A stretch of 64,000 nt of DNA from Thiobacillus sp. (lineage in GTDB: Bacteria > Pseudomonadota > Gammaproteobacteria > Burkholderiales > Thiobacillaceae): contig JAABQU010000255.1 of NCBI GenBank assembly GCA_011391285.1, positions 28,538 through 92,537 on the forward strand, written 5' to 3'. The position numbers and the translations under genes are program-made. Position 1 is the first letter of the stretch, and each line of letters opens with the position of its first letter. The notes beneath the pieces are model-generated. The model was not told the DNA's origin. It made no database searches and was given only the letters and a program-made list of their open reading frames with translations. This document shows positions 46,118 through 55,261 of the stretch, piece by piece.

Positions 46118-47029
46118 TTACTCGACGTTGTCGTTCACGTTGGTCAGCCGGATCAGGTGCGGCTTCACCGCCTGCTCGTCTTCCGGCAAGGGCTCCGGCG
46201 CGGGGTGGATCAGTTCTTCCAGCCGCGCTTTGGTGGCCAGGAATTCCGGCGTGTTGAACTGGCCCGGCGCGCGTGGACGCGGCACCGGCACCTCGATCAC
46301 TTCCTGCACCTCGCCCGGATGGGCCTTCAGCACCAGGATGCGGTCGGCCAGGTAGATCGCCTCGTCGAGATCGTGGGTGATGAACAGCACCGTGACGTCG
46401 ATGTTTTTCCAGATGTCGATCAGGTGCGACTGCATCTTCGACCGGGTCTGGGCGTCGAGCGCCCCGAAGGGCTCGTCCATGAGCAGGATGCGCGGCTCGT
46501 TGACCAGCGCACGGGCGATGGCGACGCGCTGGCGCATGCCGCCGGAAAGCTGATGCGGGTAGGCGTCGGCGAATTTTTCCAGGCCGACCAGATCGAGCCA
46601 CAGCAGGGCGTCACGCTCGGCCTCATCGTGGCCGCGGCCGTTCATCTGCGGCCCGAACATCACGTTCTTCTTCACCGTGAGCCAGGGGAACAGGGAGTAG
46701 CCCTGAAACACCATGCCGCGGTCCTGGCCCGGGCCGGTGACCGGCTTGCCGTCCAGCAGGACGTCGCCGGAAGTGTGACTTTCCAGGCCGGCGAGGATGC
46801 GGATCAGGGTCGACTTGCCGCAGCCGGAGGGACCGATGACGCAGACGAACTCGCGCCGGCGGACGCTGAAGTCGATGCCGCGCAGCGCCTCGGTCTCGCC
46901 TTGGGGCGAACGGTAGCGCTTGCCGAGGCCGCGCACTTCGAGAATGGTTTCGCGCTGGTTGATCCGGTCGAAGCGCGCCTTCACGGCCTCCGACTGGTCC
47001 AGGTAGCTGGGCAGGTTTCTGGGGTTCAT
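46118..47029 (-). CDS. ABC importer ATP-binding protein (nitrate/taurine type)
   Basis: The 303-residue ATPase has Walker [10 protein letters not shown], signature [16 protein letters not shown] and Walker [17 protein letters not shown], the combination found in nitrate, taurine and sulfonate importers. A C-terminal extension of about 40 residues is rich in Pro and Glu. It works with the permease and binding protein encoded upstream. In urea-carboxylase clusters this importer is thought to carry urea or guanidine. Confidence 0.92.
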   Translation of the reverse strand: MNPRNLPSYLDQSEAVKARFDRINQRETILEVRGLGKRYRSPQGETEALRGIDFSVRRREFVCVIGPSGCGKSTLIRILAGLESHTSGDVLLDGKPVTGPGQDRGMVFQGYSLFPWLTVKKNVMFGPQMNGRGHDEAERDALLWLDLVGLEKFADAYPHQLSGGMRQRVAIARALVNEPRILLMDEPFGALDAQTRSKMQSHLIDIWKNIDVTVLFITHDLDEAIYLADRILVLKAHPGEVQEVIEVPVPRPRAPGQFNTPEFLATKARLEELIHPAPEPLPEDEQAVKPHLIRLTNVNDNVE

Positions 47030-47040
47030 GGCTTGCCCTC

Positions 47041-48003
47041 TCAGCGGCGATCCTGGGCGCGATCCCAGGGGAACAGGCGGCGACCGAAGCGGGCCAGGAT
47101 CAGATCCGTGCCGAAGCCGATGATGCCGATGATCATGATCGCCGCGTAGACATTGTCGAAGTGCTGGTAGCGGGCCTGCTGGGTGATGTAGAAGGTGATA
47201 CCGGAACTGGTGCCGATCAACTCGGCGACAATCAGGTAGGTCCAGGCCCAGCCCAGCAAAATGCGCTGATCGCGATAAAGGTCAGGCAGGATGCCGGGGA
47301 CCACCACCTTGGTCAGCAGCTTCACGCCACGCGTGCCCAGGGTGCGGGCGGCCTCGATGATGGTGACCTCCAGCTTGCGGGTGGTGTTCGCGATGATCAG
47401 CACCTGCTGGAACAGGGTGCCGATGACAATGATCGCGATCTTGGGGCCGTCGTAGATCCCGAGGATGGCCACCGCCAGTGCGCCAAAGGCCGGCGCCGGC
47501 AGGTAGCGGAAGTATTCGATGAAGGGCTCGCTCAAGCGGGCAAAGCTGGAATAGGTCCCGGCCAGGATGCCCAGCGGCACGCCGATGATCGAGGAGATCA
47601 GGAAGCCCCAGAAAATGATCTGGATGCTGTGCCACAGGCTCTCGTGCAGCCAGGGCGCGTCCTTTTGTGCCGGCTGCTTGGTGAAGCCGGTGTAGAACGC
47701 CTGCGCCACTTCGTGCGGCGCCGGCAGGTAAATGGGGTTGGCCGGCTTGCCGGCCGGGAGCGCCAGCTGCTGCTCCTTGGCATAGGCGGTCTCATCGTCG
47801 AACTGCGACTTGTCCACCAGCGTGCCGACCTGGAAATAGTCGACGCCACCGGGCGTAGTGACCTCGACCTTGGGATGCCAGATGAACGGTACGTAGCTCA
47901 CCAGGCACCAGACCAGCAAGGGCAGCAGAAATGAGCCGATTCCCAGCAGCGTGCGCTTGCGCGTCTCGCTGTCGGTGCCGGTCAGATGGGCGATCAGACT
48001 CAT
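47041..48003 (-). CDS. ABC importer permease
   Basis: The 320-residue protein has six membrane segments with the binding-protein-dependent permease loop [24 protein letters not shown] (in part). Between the first and second membrane segments lies a periplasmic insert of about 90 residues, longer than in TauC or SsuC. It is encoded 22 bases after the binding protein. Its substrate follows from the operon: urea, guanidine or a related cation. Confidence 0.9.
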   Translation of the reverse strand: MSLIAHLTGTDSETRKRTLLGIGSFLLPLLVWCLVSYVPFIWHPKVEVTTPGGVDYFQVGTLVDKSQFDDETAYAKEQQLALPAGKPANPIYLPAPHEVAQAFYTGFTKQPAQKDAPWLHESLWHSIQIIFWGFLISSIIGVPLGILAGTYSSFARLSEPFIEYFRYLPAPAFGALAVAILGIYDGPKIAIIVIGTLFQQVLIIANTTRKLEVTIIEAARTLGTRGVKLLTKVVVPGILPDLYRDQRILLGWAWTYLIVAELIGTSSGITFYITQQARYQHFDNVYAAIMIIGIIGFGTDLILARFGRRLFPWDRAQDRR

Positions 48004-48025
48004 TTCCGCTCCGTGCCTGTGATGC

Positions 48026-49024
48026 TTACTTGGCGTTGGTAAAGGACGAATCGAGATAGCTGTTCACGTCCTCGGCCTTCTTGTAGACGTCGTTGGCGAC
48101 GTTGAAGTCATCCGCGATCTTGGAAGAGCCATAGAGCGTCTTGAAGCCATCGCCCTTGACGTAGATCTTCTTCGCCTCGTCCAGGCTCAGCAGCTTGGTG
48201 CCCTTGAGCAGGGGCAGGTAAGTCTCAGGGGAAACGCCCACACGCGCAGCCATGATCTTCACGGCATCAGGCTGGGTCTTGGGATCGTTGATGTACTTCA
48301 CCACGCGGTCCCACACCTTCACGACCTTGACCCACTCGGCCTTGCGCTGCTTGGCGCTGGCGGGATTCACGGCGAGCACGTCGTAGATCAGGCCGGGCTC
48401 GTCGGCGGAGGTGTAGATGGGTTTGGCACCCGGCACGGACTTCATGGTCTGGCCGGCGATGGGTTGCCAGGCACCGACCGCGGCGACGTCGCCAGAGGCC
48501 AGCATTTGCGGCATCTCGTTGGTCTTGGCGTTCACCAGGGTGATATCGGACTCCTTCATGCCCGCTTTTTTCAGGCCGTTGAGCAGCAGCAGGTGCTCCA
48601 CGAAGCCCATTTCCACCGCCACCTTCTTGCCCTTCAGGTCTTTGATGGAGCGGACACCTGGCTTGCCGATGATCATGTCGTTGCCGTTGGAATAGTCGGT
48701 GAGCATGATCATGACGCTCTTGCCGCCGGCCGCGCCGGTGACCAGCGCATCGCCGTTGGTCATGGTGACGGCGTCGATCTTGCCGGCGGAGAAGGCATCC
48801 ATGGAGGCCGAGTAATCGAACCACTCGAAGATCACCGGCACACCCGCCTCCTTGAACCATCCCTTGTCTATGGCGACCTGCCAGGCAACCCAGCCGGGCC
48901 AGTCGCTGTAGCCGATCTTGAGGGGTTGGGCGGCGTGGGCCGAGATGCTCATGGCCGCAACGGCAGGAATCACCAGCCGCGAGAACAGAGTCTTGAGGGT
49001 GCTTCCGATGTGCTTCACATTCAT
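48026..49024 (-). CDS. ABC importer substrate-binding protein
   Basis: The 332-residue protein has a signal peptide ending near AHA and an NMT1/THI5-like periplasmic-binding fold ([20 protein letters not shown], in part; [13 protein letters not shown]). It is the first gene of the operon, so it is transcribed most. Similar proteins are annotated as urea carboxylase-related or taurine-type binding proteins. A GGAG site lies a few bases before the ATG. It probably binds a urea-like or guanidino compound. Confidence 0.9.
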   Translation of the reverse strand: MNVKHIGSTLKTLFSRLVIPAVAAMSISAHAAQPLKIGYSDWPGWVAWQVAIDKGWFKEAGVPVIFEWFDYSASMDAFSAGKIDAVTMTNGDALVTGAAGGKSVMIMLTDYSNGNDMIIGKPGVRSIKDLKGKKVAVEMGFVEHLLLLNGLKKAGMKESDITLVNAKTNEMPQMLASGDVAAVGAWQPIAGQTMKSVPGAKPIYTSADEPGLIYDVLAVNPASAKQRKAEWVKVVKVWDRVVKYINDPKTQPDAVKIMAARVGVSPETYLPLLKGTKLLSLDEAKKIYVKGDGFKTLYGSSKIADDFNVANDVYKKAEDVNSYLDSSFTNAK

Positions 49025-49056
49025 GGTGGGCTCCTAGCTGAAAAGTATTACCAAAA

Positions 49057-49075
49057 TGAATATTCGTAATATTCA
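49057..49075. promoter_or_regulatory. Palindromic operator at the predicted transcription start
   Basis: TGAATATTCGTAATATTCA is a perfect 8-base inverted repeat with a 3-base centre. It begins at the start point predicted from the sigma-54 promoter and ends 33 bases before the binding-protein ATG. A repressor bound here would block transcription or open complex formation. The NikR-like protein of the operon is a candidate binder. Confidence 0.65.
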
Positions 49076-49084
49076 CTCAGCAAT

Positions 49085-49101
49085 AAGCAACCACCGTGCC
49101 A
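49085..49101 (-). promoter_or_regulatory. Sigma-54 promoter of the urea/guanidine operon
   Basis: The minus strand reads TGGCACGGTGGTTGCTT, with a perfect -24 TGGCAC, five spacer bases and -12 TTGC. Transcription should start near 49075. A sigma-54 promoter implies an enhancer-binding activator such as NtrC and expression during nitrogen limitation. Confidence 0.85.
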
Positions 49102-49307
49102 CATAACATTTTCACGCATATCTGCATGATTAATCATCTATATTTCTGTTTACCTGCCTCTGCCAGCGAACCCACTCAAGCATTCTTTTGGTGCGCAGCC
49201 GCACCTTTTTAGCCGGCTCAAAAAAACGAAATCCCAGGCAACACATCCCTCCTGGTCGCGCTTGCCGAAGTGCGACATCAAGGCTCCGAGCAATCCAGTC
49301 AGGCAAT

Positions 49308-49334
49308 AAAAAGGGGCGCCCTGCAGAGCGCCCC
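49308..49334 (-). terminator. Intrinsic terminator of the torF-glnK-amtB operon
   Basis: On the minus strand a 7-base GC-rich stem (GGGGCGC with GCGCCCC) and a short loop are followed by TTTTT. It lies 27 bases after the amtB stop codon and separates the two nitrogen operons. Confidence 0.85.
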
Positions 49335-49360
49335 AACATCCTTCGGAGAAAGGTGTGTGT

Positions 49361-50779
49361 TTAGAGGTTGTAGGCCCGCTCGCCGTGGCTGGCGGTGTCG
49401 AGACCTTCGCGCTCCTGTTCTTCGGTGACGCGCAGACCCATGGTCATGTCGATCAGCTTGAAGGCAACCAGGCTGACCACACCCGACCAGACGATGGTGA
49501 TGAGCACGCCGGTAGCCTGCGTCACAACCTGGCCGGCCATCGAGTAGTCATCCACACCCACGCCGCCCAGAGCCGGCGAGACGAAGATGCCGGTGCCGAT
49601 GGCGCCGATGATGCCGCCGATGCCATGGATCCCGAACACGTCGAGCGAATCGTCGTAGCCCAGCGCCTTCTTCAGGCCGGTGACACCCCACAGGCAGATC
49701 ACGCCGGCCACCGCACCGAGGACGATCGCACCCATTGGGCCGACCAGGCCAGCCGCCGGAGTGACCGCCACCAGACCTGCGACCACACCGGATGCCAGAC
49801 CCAGCATGGAGGGCTTGCCGCGCAGCATCCACTCGGCCAGCATCCAGGCCATGCCTGCAGCCGCGGTTGCCAGAATGGTGTTGATGAAGGCCAGACCCGC
49901 ACCGCCGGTCGCTTCGAGGTTGGAGCCGGCGTTGAAGCCGAACCAGCCCACCCACAGCAGCGAGGCGCCGATCATGGTCATCGGCAGGCTGTGCGGGGGC
50001 ATCGCGTCGCGGCCGTAGCCGATGCGCTTGCCCAGCACGATGGCACCCACCAGCGCGGCGATACCGGCGTTGATGTGCACCACGGTGCCGCCCGCGAAGT
50101 CGAGGTCGCCCGCTTCGAACAGGTAGCCGCCGGTTGCCCACACCATGTGCGTGATCGGCAGGTAGGAGAAGGTGAACCACAGCGCGCCGAACACCATCAG
50201 GGCAGAGAACTTCACCCGCTCGGCGAGGCCGCCGACGATCAGCGCCACGGTGATGGCGGCAAAGGTCAGCTGGAAGGCGACGAACACCAGTTCAGGAATC
50301 ACCACGCCGTCGGTAAAGGTCGCAGCCGTGCTGTCCGCGGTAATGCCGGCCAGGAAAAGTTTCGACAAGTCGCCGATCGCCCAGTTGAGGCTGCCGCCAT
50401 CGCCGAACGCCAGCGAGTAACCGTACACCGCCCACAGGATCGAGATCAGGCAGAAGATGGCCATCACCTGGGTCAGCACCGACAGCATGTTCTTGGCACG
50501 CACCAGGCCACCGTAGAACAGCGCCACCCCCGGGATGATCATCAGGATGACCAACAGGGTCGAGAGCATCATCCAGGCGGTATCGCCCTTGTCCGGCACC
50601 GGCGCAGCGGCTTCTTCCGGAGCGGCTGCTTCAGCCGCGACCGGCGCTTCCGCTGCAACAGCTTCCACCGTTTCAACCACCACGGCCTCTTCCACCGGCG
50701 CCGCAGCATCCTGCGCCAGCGTCAAGCCGGGAGACAACAGGGCAAACATCAGGCCCAACGAAGCAAATAGCTTTTTCAT
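49361..50779 (-). CDS. amtB: Ammonium transporter
   Basis: The Amt channel carries ammonium across the inner membrane and is closed by GlnK. The protein has a signal-like N-terminus, an unusual Ala/Glu-rich linker (about residues 25-60) and the eleven-helix Amt core. Typical stretches are DLDFAGGTVVHINAG, HSLPMTMIGASLLWVGWFGFN (in part) and DVFGIHGIGGIIG. I chose the ATG at 50779, seven bases after GGAG, over the one at 50785. It is directly downstream of glnK. Confidence 0.95.
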   Translation of the reverse strand: MKKLFASLGLMFALLSPGLTLAQDAAAPVEEAVVVETVEAVAAEAPVAAEAAAPEEAAAPVPDKGDTAWMMLSTLLVILMIIPGVALFYGGLVRAKNMLSVLTQVMAIFCLISILWAVYGYSLAFGDGGSLNWAIGDLSKLFLAGITADSTAATFTDGVVIPELVFVAFQLTFAAITVALIVGGLAERVKFSALMVFGALWFTFSYLPITHMVWATGGYLFEAGDLDFAGGTVVHINAGIAALVGAIVLGKRIGYGRDAMPPHSLPMTMIGASLLWVGWFGFNAGSNLEATGGAGLAFINTILATAAAGMAWMLAEWMLRGKPSMLGLASGVVAGLVAVTPAAGLVGPMGAIVLGAVAGVICLWGVTGLKKALGYDDSLDVFGIHGIGGIIGAIGTGIFVSPALGGVGVDDYSMAGQVVTQATGVLITIVWSGVVSLVAFKLIDMTMGLRVTEEQEREGLDTASHGERAYNL

Positions 50780-50790
50780 GTTCATGCTCC

Positions 50791-51189
<399 letters not shown>

Positions 51190-51197
51190 TCAAGCGA

Positions 51198-51971
51198 TTA
51201 AAAAGCCTTGGAAACCCAGAAGGTGGTCGTGCCATCACCCAGGAACTCACTGTTGGGGGCAGGTTCAGTCCAAAAACCCTCTTCAGCGTTGGTATCGGTG
51301 TACTTCAAGCCAACGGTCACGCCTCCGGCAACCGGGCTCAGCTTGCCCATGTCGTAGGTCGCGCTGACACTCCAGTCGTCGTAATCAGCAGCAGGAGTAT
51401 TGTCGAAATTGAACGTGCCCCAGCTCGCACCCAGGGTCAGGCCGGTTTCGCCGACGGGCAGGCTGCCGGAAATAGCCAAGTAGTCGCCGCCATCAGATGG
51501 GATGCCGAACACTTCATCACTCAGGTAGTAGGAATATTTGACGGTGAACCACTTCCAGCCCAGGGCACCGTAGATTTCGCTGGTATCGGCATCCGGCACC
51601 CCAGCCGGTTTGTCACCGGGGTAGTAGTACTGGATCGCACCCACGTCGAAGGTGAAATCGCTCGCGCCGATGTTGCCGCGGAAACCACCGTACAGGTCGA
51701 TCTCCATATTGCCCTTGTCGTAAAGCTGGAAATCCTCGATCCAGCCAACGTTGGACGCCCAAGTGCCAAGGTAGAAACCGCTGCTGTGCGTGTAGTCGAA
51801 GCCGCCCTGAATGGCGGGGTCGCCGCCGGTCTGGGAAATGCCGCGGAAAATGTAGTCGCTGTACAGCCCAACGTTGGCGCTTAATTTATGGGGGCTTTCC
51901 TCCGCAGCAAGTGCAACGGCAGGCACGCCCACCAGACCGGTCAGAACCAAAGCGTTCAAAAGTTTTTTCAT
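51198..51971 (-). CDS. TorF-family putative outer-membrane porin
   Basis: The 257-residue protein has a signal peptide (MKKLLNALVLTGLVGVPAVALA) and alternating beta-strand sequence ending in phenylalanine, as in outer-membrane barrels. LSANVGLYSDYIFRGISQT is the TorF-family start. It is commonly encoded with glnK and amtB in beta- and gammaproteobacteria and may pass nitrogen compounds across the outer membrane. The ATG at 51971 is 34 bases after the predicted sigma-54 start. Confidence 0.86.
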   Translation of the reverse strand: MKKLLNALVLTGLVGVPAVALAAEESPHKLSANVGLYSDYIFRGISQTGGDPAIQGGFDYTHSSGFYLGTWASNVGWIEDFQLYDKGNMEIDLYGGFRGNIGASDFTFDVGAIQYYYPGDKPAGVPDADTSEIYGALGWKWFTVKYSYYLSDEVFGIPSDGGDYLAISGSLPVGETGLTLGASWGTFNFDNTPAADYDDWSVSATYDMGKLSPVAGGVTVGLKYTDTNAEEGFWTEPAPNSEFLGDGTTTFWVSKAF

Positions 51972-52015
51972 GAGTGTCTCCGAAAGGAAGTCGCGCAAAA
52001 TTGCACTGGTCATCC

Positions 52016-52031
52016 AGCACAAGCTGTGCCA
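52016..52031 (-). promoter_or_regulatory. Sigma-54 promoter of torF-glnK-amtB
   Basis: The minus strand reads TGGCACAGCTTGTGCT: the GG and GC pairs have the correct 12-base spacing and only one base of the -12 TTGC is changed. Transcription would start near 52005. It is supported by the two NtrC-like sites upstream. Confidence 0.75.
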
Positions 52032-52092
52032 GCTTTTTTTCACATACAAATCAATGCTTTATTATTAGTGCTCCGTAAAACCCAGCATAGAC

Positions 52093-52140
52093 TGCACTTT
52101 CATGGTGCGCCACAAAATCGTCATGCACCCTATTTGTGCT
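52093..52140. promoter_or_regulatory. Tandem NtrC-type enhancer sites
   Basis: TGCACTTTCATGGTGCG (52093-52109) matches the NtrC consensus TGCACC-N5-GGTGCA at most positions, and TGCACCCTATTTGTGCT (52124-52140) is a weaker second copy. Their centres are 31 bases apart, about three helical turns, and lie roughly 97 and 128 bases upstream of the predicted torF start. This is the classic enhancer arrangement. Confidence 0.7.
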
Positions 52141-52213
52141 GGTCGCCGCAGCGGGGTGCCCGTTACCCCGGCGCACAGGGCGCGCTACACTCCCCGCTTG
52201 ACTGGAGGTCGTC

Positions 52214-52477
52214 ATGAACCCGAATCCGAAATTCCCCAATCCCGCTTTCATCAACGATCTGGTAGGCAAACTGGGCGAGATGTTGAAACAGTCGCCCGCC
52301 AAGGACATCGAGCAGAACCTCAAGGCCGGGGTGACCTCGATGCTCGGCAAGCTGGACATGGTGAGCCGCGAGGAATTCGACGTGCAGACCGAAGTGCTGG
52401 CGCGTACACGCGAGAAGCTGGCGCAACTGGAAGCGCGCTTGGCCGAACTGGAAAAGCAGCAGCGCGAAGAAGACTAA
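52214..52477 (+). CDS. ubiK: Ubiquinone biosynthesis accessory factor UbiK
   Basis: The 87-residue protein is of the BMFP/UbiK family, which helps the ubiquinone biosynthesis complex and consists of a helix hairpin with a coiled-coil C-terminus (EVLARTREKLAQLEARLAEL). The N-terminal FINDLVGKLGEML is typical. It is followed without a gap by the comM gene and is divergent from torF, so its promoter lies among the NtrC sites. Confidence 0.88.
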   Translation: MNPNPKFPNPAFINDLVGKLGEMLKQSPAKDIEQNLKAGVTSMLGKLDMVSREEFDVQTEVLARTREKLAQLEARLAELEKQQREED

Positions 52478-53968
52478 GTGGCCGTCGCCGTCGTCAAAAG
52501 TCGTGCCTTGAACGGCATGGATGCGCCCGAAGTGGTGGTGGAGGCGCATCTGGCCAACGGCCTGCCGGCGTTCACATTGGTGGGCTTGCCCGAAACCGAG
52601 GTCAAGGAAGCGCGCGACCGCGTGCGTGCGGCGATCCAGAACGCGCGCTTCGAATTCCCGGCGCGGCGCATAACGGTCAACCTCGCGCCGGCCGACCTGC
52701 CCAAGGAATCCGGGCGATTCGACCTGCCGATCGCGCTGGCGATCCTGGCCGCGTCCGGGCAGGTTCCCGCAGACAAGTTCAAGCAGGCCGAATTCGCTGG
52801 CGAGCTCGCGCTGACCGGCGAACTGCGCCCGGTGCGTGGCGCGCTGGCGATGGCACTCGCCACCCGCAGCGCCGGACGGCTGCTGGTGCTGCCCGCCGCA
52901 TCGGCCGGAGAAGCTGCGCTCGCCAGCGGAGTCGAGACGCTCGGCGCGACCAGCCTGCTGGAAGTGTGCGCGTGGCTGGCCGGTCAGGGCTCACTGCGCG
53001 AACCGGTCTCGGACCCCACCCATGCTGCGCCGGCCTACCCCGACTTTGCCGATGTAAAAGGCCAGGCCGCCACCCGGCGCGCGCTCGAAGTGGCCGCAGC
53101 GGGCGGCCATTCGGTGCTGATGGCGGGGCCGCCCGGAACCGGCAAGTCGATGCTCGCCGCGCGCTTTCCCGGCATCCTGCCGGCGATGAACGAGGACGAA
53201 GCGCTGGAGGCCGCCGCGGTGCAATCGCTCAACGGCGGCTTTCGCTTCGAGCACTGGAAGCGCCGCCCCTTCCGTTCGCCGCACCACACCGCGTCCGCGG
53301 TGGCATTGGTCGGCGGCGGCGGCAACCCGCGCCCGGGCGAGATTTCGCTGGCGCACCACGGCGTCCTGTTCCTCGACGAACTGCCCGAGTTTTCGCGGCA
53401 GGTGCTGGAAGTGCTGCGCGAACCGCTGGAGACCGGCCACATCACGATTTCGCGCGCCGCGCGTCAGGCTGATTTTCCGGCGCGCTTCCAACTGGTGGCG
53501 GCGATGAACCCCTGTCCCTGCGGCTACCTCGGCCACCCCACCCAGGCCTGCCGCGACACACCGGACCAGATCACACGCTACCGCGGGCGCATATCCGGGC
53601 CGCTGCTCGACCGCATCGACATCCAGATCAGCGTGCCGGCGCTGACCGAGGACGAGCTGATGCAGGCCGGCGCGGGCGAGGCCACCTCTCCGATCCGCGA
53701 TCGCGTGCAGGCCGCGCGCGACCGCCAGATGGCCCGCCAGGGCAAACCCAACGCCGCGCTCGGCACGCAGGAGATCGACCGGCACTGCGCACTGGATGCA
53801 GCGGGCGAGTCCCTGCTGAAGCAGGCGATCGTGCGTCTGAACCTGTCGGCGCGCGCCTATCACCGCGTGCTCAAGCTTGCACGCAGCGTGGCCGATCTGG
53901 CGGGAAGCGAGTTCATTACCTCCACGCATCTCGCCGAGGCGATCCAGTACCGGAGACAGGCGGCATGA
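52478..53968 (+). CDS. comM: YifB/ComM-type AAA+ ATPase
   Basis: The 496-residue protein has an N-terminal Lon-like domain and a Mg-chelatase-like AAA+ core: Walker A GPPGTGKSM, Walker B VLFLDELPEF. ComM is a hexameric helicase that helps branch migration during natural transformation. It starts with GTG directly after the ubiK stop. Its stop overlaps the start of the VIT1-type transporter gene (ATGA). Confidence 0.93.
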   Translation: MAVAVVKSRALNGMDAPEVVVEAHLANGLPAFTLVGLPETEVKEARDRVRAAIQNARFEFPARRITVNLAPADLPKESGRFDLPIALAILAASGQVPADKFKQAEFAGELALTGELRPVRGALAMALATRSAGRLLVLPAASAGEAALASGVETLGATSLLEVCAWLAGQGSLREPVSDPTHAAPAYPDFADVKGQAATRRALEVAAAGGHSVLMAGPPGTGKSMLAARFPGILPAMNEDEALEAAAVQSLNGGFRFEHWKRRPFRSPHHTASAVALVGGGGNPRPGEISLAHHGVLFLDELPEFSRQVLEVLREPLETGHITISRAARQADFPARFQLVAAMNPCPCGYLGHPTQACRDTPDQITRYRGRISGPLLDRIDIQISVPALTEDELMQAGAGEATSPIRDRVQAARDRQMARQGKPNAALGTQEIDRHCALDAAGESLLKQAIVRLNLSARAYHRVLKLARSVADLAGSEFITSTHLAEAIQYRRQAA

Positions 53969-54996
53969 GCGACCCCTACGAATCCTGGCGCGAAGAAAAG
54001 CAGTCGGCCTGGCTCTACCGCGTGGTGGCCGACTGCGAGCGCGGCACCCCGCGCGCAGCCCTGTTCGACGAACTGGCACAGGCGGCCGACGACCAGGCCG
54101 AGATCTGGCTGGCCGCCATCACCCAGAAAGGCGGCCCGGCACCCGCGCCGTTCCAGCCAGACCTGCGCACCCGCGTCGTCGCCCGCCTCACCCGCACCTT
54201 CAAGCCGCGCGCCATGCGCGGCGTGCTGGCGGCGATGAAGGTGCGCGGCATGGTGCTCTATACGCAAGCGCCGCCGCACGGCATGCCGACCCGTGTGGAC
54301 GAGATCGGCAAGCGCCACCAGAGCGGCGGCGCCGGCAATGCCCTGCGCGCAGGCGTATTCGGCGTCAACGACGGGCTGGTGTCGAATGCGGCGCTGATCT
54401 ATGGCGTCGCCGGTGCGGCGCAGGAACCGTCGGTCATCCTGCTGACCGGCGTCGCCGGCCTGCTGGCGGGCGCCTTCTCGATGGCGGCGGGCGAATACGT
54501 ATCGGTGCGTTCGCAGCGCGAAATGTTCGAATACCAGATCGGTCTGGAACGCGACGAGCTGGAAACCTACCCTGACGAGGAAGCCGCCGAACTGGCGCTG
54601 ATCTATGCCGCCAAGGGCATGCCCATGGATGAAGCGCGGCGCGTGGCCGACACTCTGATGCTGGACCCCGAGCGCGCACTGGACACGCTGGCGCGCGAGG
54701 AACTCGGGCTCAACCCCGACGAACTCGGCTCGCCGTGGCTGGCGGCGATCTCCTCGTTCACAGCCTTCACCGTCGGTGCGGCGCTGCCGCTGGCACCCTT
54801 CCTGTTCGGCCACGGCGAAGCGCTAACCACGTCGATCGCACTCACCGCGCTAGGCCTGTTCGCCGTCGGCGCCAGCATGAGCCTGTTCACCGGCCGCCAC
54901 GCCCTGCTCTCCGGCCTGCGCATGCTCGGCATCGGCGGTGCGGCGGGGCTGGCGACCTATTTCATCGGCGCCTGGCTGGGGGTGTCGCTGGCTTAG
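53965..54996 (+). CDS. VIT1/CCC1-type iron/manganese transporter
   Basis: The 343-residue protein has a VIT1/CCC1 transporter domain with about five membrane segments in its C-terminal two thirds (GVFGVNDGLVSNAALIYGV in part; LLAGAFSMAAGEYVSVRSQ in part). An extra N-terminal domain of about 110 residues may bind metal or be ferritin-like. It probably exports or stores Fe(II) or Mn(II). The start overlaps the comM stop by ATGA. Confidence 0.88.
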   Translation: MSDPYESWREEKQSAWLYRVVADCERGTPRAALFDELAQAADDQAEIWLAAITQKGGPAPAPFQPDLRTRVVARLTRTFKPRAMRGVLAAMKVRGMVLYTQAPPHGMPTRVDEIGKRHQSGGAGNALRAGVFGVNDGLVSNAALIYGVAGAAQEPSVILLTGVAGLLAGAFSMAAGEYVSVRSQREMFEYQIGLERDELETYPDEEAAELALIYAAKGMPMDEARRVADTLMLDPERALDTLAREELGLNPDELGSPWLAAISSFTAFTVGAALPLAPFLFGHGEALTTSIALTALGLFAVGASMSLFTGRHALLSGLRMLGIGGAAGLATYFIGAWLGVSLA

Positions 54997-55092
54997 CGCA
55001 CCCGCACGCCCCCCCCCCGATCGCCGGGGCGGCCCGCAGGAAGCGGCGTGCAGGCCGCATCGGTCGTGATAACCCCGCATCGCTGACCGGAT

Positions 55093-55112
55093 TATGTGTG
55101 CCAGCGCACAGA
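55093..55112. promoter_or_regulatory. Shared dyad motif upstream of the hybrid kinase
   Basis: TATGTGTGCCAGCGCACAGA contains the near-palindrome TGTGTGCCAGCGCACA and matches the motif at 60505-60524 at 17 of 20 positions. It lies about 150 bases before the hybrid kinase. The whole gap 54997-55261 otherwise holds a run of ten C near 55010 and no gene I can support. Confidence 0.5.
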
Positions 55113-55261
55113 ACTGCACGCGAAAGACCGCGATGATCCATACTCTTCGCTGAAGAGACTGGGTCTCCTATCCGACTGCGGCGGCTTCACGCTTGTGTTG
55201 TCGCCCCCCACACACGCAGCCCCCCCCAGATGGCTGCACAGCATTTCACGGAAGCCCCACC

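Noticed and set aside
49190..49205. GGTGCGCAGCCGCACC considered as an NtrC enhancer
   Set aside because: The arms are inverted relative to the NtrC consensus (GGTGC first, GCACC second); only half-site matches are present. It may instead be a hairpin with a T-run on the plus strand.
49025..49307. Guanidine-I (ykkC) riboswitch before the operon
   Set aside because: I looked for the conserved ykkC sequence blocks on the minus strand and found none.
49130..49339. 69-residue open frame before the importer operon
   Set aside because: It overlaps the amtB terminator, has no ribosome site and no recognisable sequence.
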